From Xylanibacter brevis ATCC 19188 (lineage in GTDB: Bacteria > Bacteroidota > Bacteroidia > Bacteroidales > Bacteroidaceae): a stretch of 64,000 nt of DNA. The notes under the pieces were generated by a model, which was not told the DNA's origin, searched no databases, and saw only the letters and a program-made list of their open reading frames with translations. Made by a program: the position numbers and the translations under genes. The stretch lies in assembly GCF_000621725.1 (NCBI RefSeq), contig NZ_JHXM01000003.1, forward strand, positions 124,001-188,000. Direction: 5' to 3'. Below are positions 58,619 through 64,000 of this stretch, one piece after another; the stretch's first letter is position 1, and each line of letters opens with the position of its first letter.

Positions 58619-58882
58619 CAAAGTGCCACTATTCCAAGCGATTAGTGGCACTTTGACTTGCTGATAGTGACACTTTAGTGCGTTAAAAGTGGCACTCTGG
58701 CAACTTTCGACTTAAGTCGTGAGATCTTTCGACTTAAGTCGTGAGATCTGTTGACTTAAGTCGTGAGATCTGTTGACTGGAGTCGTGAGATCTGTTGACT
58801 GGAGTCGTGAGATCTGTTGACTTAAGTCGTGAACTAGCAAACTGGCGCTTTTAGATGACCGAAACGCCACTATTTAGTGGGA
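58619..58882. repeat. 22-bp phased dyad array, 12 units (unrecognised element)
   Basis: The 467-base gap 58445-58911 contains, after the pyk terminator, twelve 22-base units starting at 58619 and every 22 bases to 58861. Units 1-4 carry AGTGCCACT/AGTGGCACT words (CAAAGTGCCACTATT, ATTAGTGGCACTTTG, GATAGTGACACTTTA, AAAAGTGGCACTCTG). Units 5-10 carry GACTTAAGTC or GACTGGAGTC followed by GTGAGATCT. Units 11-12 return to degraded forms of the first word. Phase is kept exactly across the word changes. Units 1 and 2 face each other and can form a 12-bp hairpin. A second array of this type is at 32927-33234. Confidence 0.87.
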
Positions 58883-58911
58883 AAACAGCCTAGGTCAGTC
58901 TCCAATACATG

Positions 58912-59202
58912 CTATTTGAAATAGTCGTTATACATTTTGATGGCAAACACGATGAGACTACATGTGCTCGTCACCAGATTGGTGAGAAACAGCGACCAGA
59001 TGATGTCGGGCTCGTGAAGCAGTCCCTGCAACATGAAAGCAATGCCGCCAATACCCATCATCAGAAAGGTGGGCAGTGCAATGCCATCGGTATTGCGGGT
59101 ACGAATCGTGGTGATGGCCTGAGGCAGATAGCCCAGAACCATACAAATAGTGGCTATATATCCACATATCTCTACAAAAGATCCTTGTTCCATAGTCGTC
59201 AA
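58912..59202 (-). CDS. SemiSWEET-type small sugar transporter
   Basis: A 96-residue protein with three hydrophobic segments and the PQ-loop motif GYLPQAITTIRTRNTDGIALP, as in bacterial SemiSWEETs. These work as dimers and allow facilitated sugar movement across the inner membrane. The substrate is unknown. The start is at 59202 or 59193. It stands alone, with the 22-bp array behind its 3' end, 30 bases from the stop. Confidence 0.88.
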   Translation of the reverse strand: MTTMEQGSFVEICGYIATICMVLGYLPQAITTIRTRNTDGIALPTFLMMGIGGIAFMLQGLLHEPDIIWSLFLTNLVTSTCSLIVFAIKMYNDYFK

Positions 59203-59324
59203 TATAAAGTTAATAGTTCTGGTTGCAAAAATAAATAAAAATTCCGATAAACCTCACAATTCACCGGATTATTTATCTCGAAGCACCGCTATAACAAGAC
59301 GAAAGCATAACTATGATAATACAA

Positions 59325-59354
59325 AGAGAGGATGCGCAAGGGCGCATCCTCTCT
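59325..59354 (-). terminator. Terminator of the secreted glycan operon
   Basis: Perfect 13-base arms AGAGAGGATGCGC (59325-59337) and GCGCATCCTCTCT (59342-59354) around AAGG, with TTTGTATTAT following on the reverse strand. Confidence 0.85.
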
Positions 59355-59376
59355 GCAATGATATGACGTGGTTCAC

Positions 59377-61383
59377 TTAGAACTTCTTCGTGGTCAGGAA
59401 CGACGAGGTGCGGGTGGGACTATACATCTCCCACAGCGATGCAACGGTCCAGCCGGGGGCAAAGATATCGTTATAAAAACCCTTACCATTGCGACCGTAG
59501 TCCCAGTTGGTGTGCTGAACAACCTCGGGGTTGAAGCCCGGTACGCCAATGCCGCAGAGGCGCTCGGGTGTGGGCAACAGCTGATTGAGCGATGAGTAGA
59601 TAAGGTTGTAGGCCTGTGTGAAGCGCTGTTCGCGCAACTCCTCGCCCAGCCACTTCACGATGTGGGGCAACTCGAAGACAAACACGTCGATGTGGTTGTT
59701 CTCTACAGAGACGTTACTCCAGCCACGGCTCTTGAAGCCCAGGTCGCCCAGCATCTGTCCTTTAGCGAAGGGTACGTCCCAGAGGTAGTACCATGACAGG
59801 GCGAAGTAGGTGGCCTTCTGACAGAGGTCGATGTAGTGCTGACGCTCCTGCTTCTTGGTGACCATAGCCATGTAGTAGGTGGCGGTGACGGCGCTGATGG
59901 CAGCCTCCTTGTCCTCGCAGTTAGCATCGAGGGTAGAAGAGAAATAGTCGCTCTTAGAGATGATGTTCTTCTCCAAGTAGTCGATGGTGCGCTTAGCTGC
60001 AGCCAGGTAGCGCTTGTCGCCAAAGAACTTATAGCCCATGACCAGTGTTGAGGTGGCACTGGGGGTAGAACCGCCCGAGGCGTCAACATCGCTGTGGTCG
60101 TCGCGATACTTGCGGGGGAAGCTACCGTCGGCCTTCTGCAACTGCAACATCTGGTTGAGCAGGGTGCGCATCTTCACCTCCCAGTCCTTATGCTGGCGAC
60201 CCTGTTTCTTCTCGTAAGCCAGATAGTGAAGCACGGCATAGACAGCCTCTGACTGCTGACGGATGCTGTGGATGCAATCCTTGTCGGCAGGAATGCCACG
60301 AGCAATGTGGAAGTCCTCCTTGAAATAGCCACGAGCGGTGAAACCATGCTCCAGCCAGCTATTGAAGATCTCCTGTCCCATGCGTACGAACTCGGCATTA
60401 CCCTTCTGTTCGCCATACTCCAAGGCATTGAAGCCGTTGAGCAACACGCGACCGCAGAAGCCCAGCTGCACATGATCCACGGGGATACAGTCGTCGCAGC
60501 GCAGGCCGTGGCCTGAGTGATACTTCAGGGCATACTTGTCAACATAGCCCTTGGCAAAATAGTTAGACAGCTGTGCTTTCATCTCGTCAGCGGTGTAGAG
60601 CGGCTGAATGGGCTGAGGGTTGATCTCGTCCATGCAGAAGTTCCAGGTATCAGCCACGAACTGTCCGTAGTCCTTAGCCTGGCCACGGGTGATGACCCAG
60701 GTAACGCTCTGCTTTGCGCCTTTCTCCAAACTGGCAAAAGCCTGAATGGGAGCTGTCAGCGTCAGCTTGCGGATGTAGCGCTTAGGCGTCTCCATATAAG
60801 GATAGCCGAAGGTCAGGCTGGCTTTGCCTGTGGCATTGTCGAAGCCCAGATAGCCCAGCGAAGTCTTGCCGCTGACGATGACCTCACCCTCCTGATGGGT
60901 GGTGAGTGCCTCGACGGGGGCATCCAGCTGGCGCAGCACAGTCAGGGTGCTGCCACTCTTAGCATCGAACACACCGGTGAGGGGCGACGACAGACGGTCT
61001 TCGCGCACGTTCCAGCTCTTTGAGGTGTGGAACGATGGTGCCTCCTTAGGCGAACGAAGGTTCTTGTGATACCAGAAACCGGGCAGGTAGAAGTCGCAAT
61101 CGTCGGTAGCAAACTCCGTGGGGAGCATCGCACCGAAGTTGAAGTACACCTGATCCTTGGCCTGGAAAGTGATGGTAAGCAACTGGCTTTCGCCTTCCTG
61201 CTTCACATTTTTTGTAATGGTCAAGGGCAGATCTTTGGCTGCCTTCAGCTGTCCCTGTTGCTCAGAGAGATGATAGGTGACAGCATTGTTGCCTGGTTTT
61301 TTAACACTAATGTAGAAACGCTGTGCTGCGCCCTGCATGGCAAAAGCAGCAGCTAACGAGAGTAAAGCAAATCTGTAGTTCAT
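59377..61383 (-). CDS. Secreted six-hairpin-type glycosidase-like protein, family not assigned
   Basis: A 668-residue protein with a signal peptide (ends near QGAAQ). The N-terminal 230 residues look like a beta-sandwich; the C-terminal 400 residues are helical with repeated segments (WLEHGFTARGYFKEDFHIARG, LLNQMLQLQKADGSFPRKYRD, DYLEKNIISKSDYFSSTLDAN) as in alpha/alpha-barrel glycoside hydrolases and lyases. I cannot place it in a numbered family. Last gene of a three-gene operon with the Asp-box protein 22 bases upstream, so a role in degrading a host or plant glycan is inferred. Confidence 0.65.
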   Translation of the reverse strand: MNYRFALLSLAAAFAMQGAAQRFYISVKKPGNNAVTYHLSEQQGQLKAAKDLPLTITKNVKQEGESQLLTITFQAKDQVYFNFGAMLPTEFATDDCDFYLPGFWYHKNLRSPKEAPSFHTSKSWNVREDRLSSPLTGVFDAKSGSTLTVLRQLDAPVEALTTHQEGEVIVSGKTSLGYLGFDNATGKASLTFGYPYMETPKRYIRKLTLTAPIQAFASLEKGAKQSVTWVITRGQAKDYGQFVADTWNFCMDEINPQPIQPLYTADEMKAQLSNYFAKGYVDKYALKYHSGHGLRCDDCIPVDHVQLGFCGRVLLNGFNALEYGEQKGNAEFVRMGQEIFNSWLEHGFTARGYFKEDFHIARGIPADKDCIHSIRQQSEAVYAVLHYLAYEKKQGRQHKDWEVKMRTLLNQMLQLQKADGSFPRKYRDDHSDVDASGGSTPSATSTLVMGYKFFGDKRYLAAAKRTIDYLEKNIISKSDYFSSTLDANCEDKEAAISAVTATYYMAMVTKKQERQHYIDLCQKATYFALSWYYLWDVPFAKGQMLGDLGFKSRGWSNVSVENNHIDVFVFELPHIVKWLGEELREQRFTQAYNLIYSSLNQLLPTPERLCGIGVPGFNPEVVQHTNWDYGRNGKGFYNDIFAPGWTVASLWEMYSPTRTSSFLTTKKF

Positions 61384-61405
61384 AAATCAGTTAATTATAT
61401 AATCA

Positions 61406-63439
61406 TTATTGAATTGCAACGATCTTGCCTTCGAGCAGCTCCACCGTGTTCTTGGTACAGGTAGAGCCATTGTAATAGCTGTGAGAGTAGAGCAACCAGA
61501 TGGTGTCGCTATCCTTCTGGAACAGCGAACCATAATAGGCACCCTCACCACGTGGCAGCGACGAGAAAGGAATGGTGGTGTACTTGAAGTTGTGACCGGT
61601 ATTGTCGCCCACACAAACCTTCAGACGGTTGGTCTGCCACACATCGCCATTCTGATCCAGGTGTCCCATCACAACCACCTCGCCGGTTTCCAACTGCAAG
61701 GCATAGGGGGCACATCCGCCACGGATGGGCTCTGCCACCCAACGACGATCGTCGAGCTGCTCGTCCCAGTCGGCACTATCCCACTCGCCGTCGAGCGGAC
61801 GCCAAGAGATAGATGGGTTGTTGCCACTGCCAATGCTCTCGTAGCTAAACAGGATACCCTTGTTGCCCTGCAGCATCACCTGCACAGGCATACCATCGCG
61901 CTTGCCGGGGTTATAGCTGGCACGCTTTTGTGCGGTCCATGTCTCGCCATTGTCGGTAGAGCGCGACACCACGATTTCCTGATTGAGATTGCCGCCAGTG
62001 CCCCACCATTGTTTCTCGCTTGACACGAGCAGTTCCAGTTCGCCGCCGGGCAACTGCACAATCTGTGGTTCCCACACACGACCACGCAGCACCGTGATGG
62101 GGTCGCCCCAGGTTTCGCCGCCGTCTTTTGAGATCATGACCAGCACCTGACAGTTGTCGTTGGTCTCGGGATTGGCATTCGATGACCACGTCATCAGGAT
62201 CCAGCCGTTCTGCAGCTTCACCATGTCGGCATTCGTGAAGCGAAACCAACCGTGAGACAGCCATGTCTTGGTCTTGTCGAGAATCTTCTCGGGGGCAGTC
62301 CATGTCTTACCATTGTCGTAAGAGTGATGGATATAGATGTCGTGCCAGTGGTCCACGCTGCCAGTACCATCGCCACCATGATAGGTCAGGATGAGCGTGT
62401 CTTTGCTGACGCGCAGCATGCGGGGATACTCGGCCTGAATGTCTGAGGGGTTCAGCTGGATAGCCGTCTTACGGTCGTTCCACGAAATGCGGTGGGCGGC
62501 TGGCTTGACCGTCTGGTCAACCTCGTAGGTGCTATAGTCGGTCAGGGTGCGAACTGTCTTCTCAATGACCTGCTCGTCGCCATCCACATCGGCAGTGACA
62601 CGCAAGTAATAGGTGGTGCCAGGCTGCAAATTTCTCAAGAGAATTGACTTATACTTATGCGCATCTGCATTGGCCGTTAATATAGTAGCCGTCTTCATAT
62701 CGTTTTTATCCGTGCCGTACTCAAACTTCATCGTCGGCTTGGCACCCACATAACCAGAGAGCATGAAAGTTGGCTGAAGCATGTTCTTCATGATGACCCA
62801 ATCCTCACTGTTCCACTCCAGTCCTGGGAGTGTCGTCACCAGCTTGCCTGGACCATAAACGAACGAGCCGTCCGCGGTCTTGATATAAAAACGGATGCTA
62901 TAAGTTTTGTTGGGCAACAAGCCTGGACAAGTAGCCTCAAACGATTCACCAGGCAACTGTGTGCCTACAGCCACGTGCTGCATGCTGCGATAGTTGCGGT
63001 TCACACCACTATAATTATAGCAGAAGCCATATTCGGCTACGGCCGATGGATCGATTGTCAGGTTGTTCACCTCAAAGGTTGCCTCATGACTCAATTTCTG
63101 TGTAAGGCTCACACTGAAGGTGAACACCTTGATGATGTGGGTCTCGGTAAGCGGTTCGCAAGCCTCATCGCCACTGACCACCACACGCAGATAGGTGTCG
63201 GCCGAAGGTGTCACCACGTACTCACGACTGGTAGCGCCACTGATGTTGGTCCACGTCTTTCCCTGATCGGCAGACTGCTGCCACTGGATGGTGCCATAGT
63301 TGTCGGTGTTCCATGCCAGACTAAGTGTAGTCTTCACGCCACTACGTGCATAACTGGTGATGGTGCGCTGAGCCTGAATGCCCATGCTTACGAGCAGGGC
63401 AAGAAGAGATATGAGGAGGGATTTATTTGTCTTCATCAT
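61406..63439 (-). CDS. Secreted Asp-box beta-propeller protein (sialidase-fold) with N-terminal Ig/FN3-like domains
   Basis: A 677-residue protein with a signal peptide (ends near GIQAQ). Residues 25-330 are beta-sandwich domains (WQQSADQGKTWTNISG, then FN3-like NLQPGTTYYLRVTADVDG). Residues 330-677 form a beta-propeller with several Asp boxes: SYDNGKTWT, SKDGGETWG, STDNGETWT. The fold is that of sialidases (GH33) and exo-arabinanases (GH93). The RIP/Arg triad of true sialidases is not obvious, so the activity is open. Cotranscribed with its neighbours, with gaps of three and 22 bases. Confidence 0.75.
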   Translation of the reverse strand: MMKTNKSLLISLLALLVSMGIQAQRTITSYARSGVKTTLSLAWNTDNYGTIQWQQSADQGKTWTNISGATSREYVVTPSADTYLRVVVSGDEACEPLTETHIIKVFTFSVSLTQKLSHEATFEVNNLTIDPSAVAEYGFCYNYSGVNRNYRSMQHVAVGTQLPGESFEATCPGLLPNKTYSIRFYIKTADGSFVYGPGKLVTTLPGLEWNSEDWVIMKNMLQPTFMLSGYVGAKPTMKFEYGTDKNDMKTATILTANADAHKYKSILLRNLQPGTTYYLRVTADVDGDEQVIEKTVRTLTDYSTYEVDQTVKPAAHRISWNDRKTAIQLNPSDIQAEYPRMLRVSKDTLILTYHGGDGTGSVDHWHDIYIHHSYDNGKTWTAPEKILDKTKTWLSHGWFRFTNADMVKLQNGWILMTWSSNANPETNDNCQVLVMISKDGGETWGDPITVLRGRVWEPQIVQLPGGELELLVSSEKQWWGTGGNLNQEIVVSRSTDNGETWTAQKRASYNPGKRDGMPVQVMLQGNKGILFSYESIGSGNNPSISWRPLDGEWDSADWDEQLDDRRWVAEPIRGGCAPYALQLETGEVVVMGHLDQNGDVWQTNRLKVCVGDNTGHNFKYTTIPFSSLPRGEGAYYGSLFQKDSDTIWLLYSHSYYNGSTCTKNTVELLEGKIVAIQ

Positions 63440-63442
63440 GAG

Positions 63443-63970
63443 TTACTTTTTAACAGTGATTTTCTGGACAGACTCGGTGCCATCGGCATAGATACGACAA
63501 AGCACATAAGTGCCATTCTGGAGTCCATCGGTATATGTTGTGATTGAACGAGTATTCTTAACCAGACGGCCCTTCAAGTCGAAGAGCTTGATTTGTTGTA
63601 CATCCTGAATATCGGTGGCAGCTATGCCTGCTGGGTCGGTAGCAGTGAACATCACGCTGACCTGACAGCCATGACCATCGGTCACCTTTAGATAATAGTT
63701 ACCCCAATGATTAATCTCGTAAGTCTTCTGGTTGCCCACCTGCTGTCCGGCAGCATTGGTCCAGAGATAAGTGTAGGAGCCGTCGCCACCTTCCACGCTG
63801 ACGTCGCTACCCACGGTGATGGCACCTTGCGAGACATCTACAGTGACCGTCTCGGCAACGGCTTTCAGCGGTGGATATTGATCTACTTTTACGGGGATGA
63901 CAGTCTGTGCCGCTGCTGAAGCTGCGCCCAGCACCATCATCATCATGACTGACAGCAATAGTTTCTTCAT
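63443..63970 (-). CDS. Small secreted protein with T9SS-like C-terminal domain
   Basis: A 175-residue protein with a signal peptide (ends near AAAQ), a beta-sandwich resembling a PKD/SprB-type repeat (VEGGDGSYTYLWTNAAGQQV, NYYLKVTDGHGC) and a C-terminal domain of type A sorting character (VQQIKLFDLKGRLVKN to YVLCRIYADGTESVQKITVKK). First gene of the operon visible; its promoter is probably just beyond the start, near the window end. Confidence 0.75.
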   Translation of the reverse strand: MKKLLLSVMMMMVLGAASAAAQTVIPVKVDQYPPLKAVAETVTVDVSQGAITVGSDVSVEGGDGSYTYLWTNAAGQQVGNQKTYEINHWGNYYLKVTDGHGCQVSVMFTATDPAGIAATDIQDVQQIKLFDLKGRLVKNTRSITTYTDGLQNGTYVLCRIYADGTESVQKITVKK

Positions 63971-64000
63971 ATTAGTTCGGTTTATATTGTTTTGTAGAAA

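Noticed and set aside
58619..58882. The 22-bp array as a CRISPR array
   Set aside because: Repeats and spacers together are only 22 bases, the repeated word itself changes along the array, spacers are partly conserved, and no cas genes are present.

Overview
The window is chromosomal DNA from a member of the Bacteroidales, most likely Prevotella or a close relative (Segatella, Xylanibacter) from a gut or rumen. The evidence is a SusC/SusD polysaccharide locus with a SusR-type membrane regulator, many promoters with the Bacteroidetes -7 box TAnnTTTG (often preceded by TTTG about 20 bases upstream), secreted proteins ending in a Prevotella-style YDLMGRKV...GKKVIVK tail, dapL, and the gene order metK-DUF4271-hemD-rnpA-yidD-tyrS. 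There is no transposase, integrase, phage gene, rRNA or CRISPR-Cas locus.

Layout. 1-12.2 kb is mainly housekeeping: the 3' part of cysS, an M16 peptidase, a U32 peptidase, a SufE-like protein, a degenerate histidine phosphatase (reverse), a small conserved gene with rpoN and a PAP2-like membrane protein, then purE-ispG. 12.4-24.8 kb is a polysaccharide utilization locus on the reverse strand (susC, susD, a SusE-like lipoprotein, a GH27-like enzyme, a SusB-type GH97 alpha-glucosidase, a leucine-rich-repeat surface protein) with a divergent SusR-like regulator followed by an orphan HigA-type antitoxin. 25.2-27.5 kb is a scar: a small acidic peptide gene and a secreted repeat protein whose 5' end is cut off and joined to the last 34 codons of a second, diverged ispG. 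27.6-31.8 kb holds a purF homologue without the N-terminal catalytic Cys, a PAP2 membrane enzyme, an epimerase and an M15 peptidase. 31.9-39.4 kb holds a thioredoxin-like protein, a gluconate 5-dehydrogenase, three tandem FKBP isomerases, an Lrp regulator and a fused C26-M19 hydrolase. 39.4-49 kb holds an rRNA/tRNA methyltransferase, tRNA-Arg(CCT), two envelope proteins and the tyrS-metK block. 49-58.4 kb holds a TonB receptor, dapL, a TPP-riboswitch-controlled thiamine receptor plus PnuT transporter, and pyk. 58.9-64 kb holds a SemiSWEET transporter and a secreted three-gene operon with glycan-active features.

The most unusual content is non-coding. (1) Two intergenic arrays (32927-33234 and 58619-58882) are built of 22-bp units kept strictly in phase. 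Each unit usually has a 12-15 bp dyad-symmetric word and a variable spacer. The word changes in blocks along the array, and one word (AAAAGTGGCACTTTT and relatives) is shared by both arrays. I know of no described element of this kind. (2) A 75-bp element carrying a complete Bacteroidetes promoter is tandemly repeated upstream of tRNA-Arg(CCT) and of tyrS. (3) A promoter and a bipartite hairpin at 36.9-37.0 kb look like a small RNA gene. (4) The broken second ispG at 27.4 kb records a recombination, or else a chimeric assembly join.

All calls rest on reading the sequence and on family knowledge; no database search was possible.
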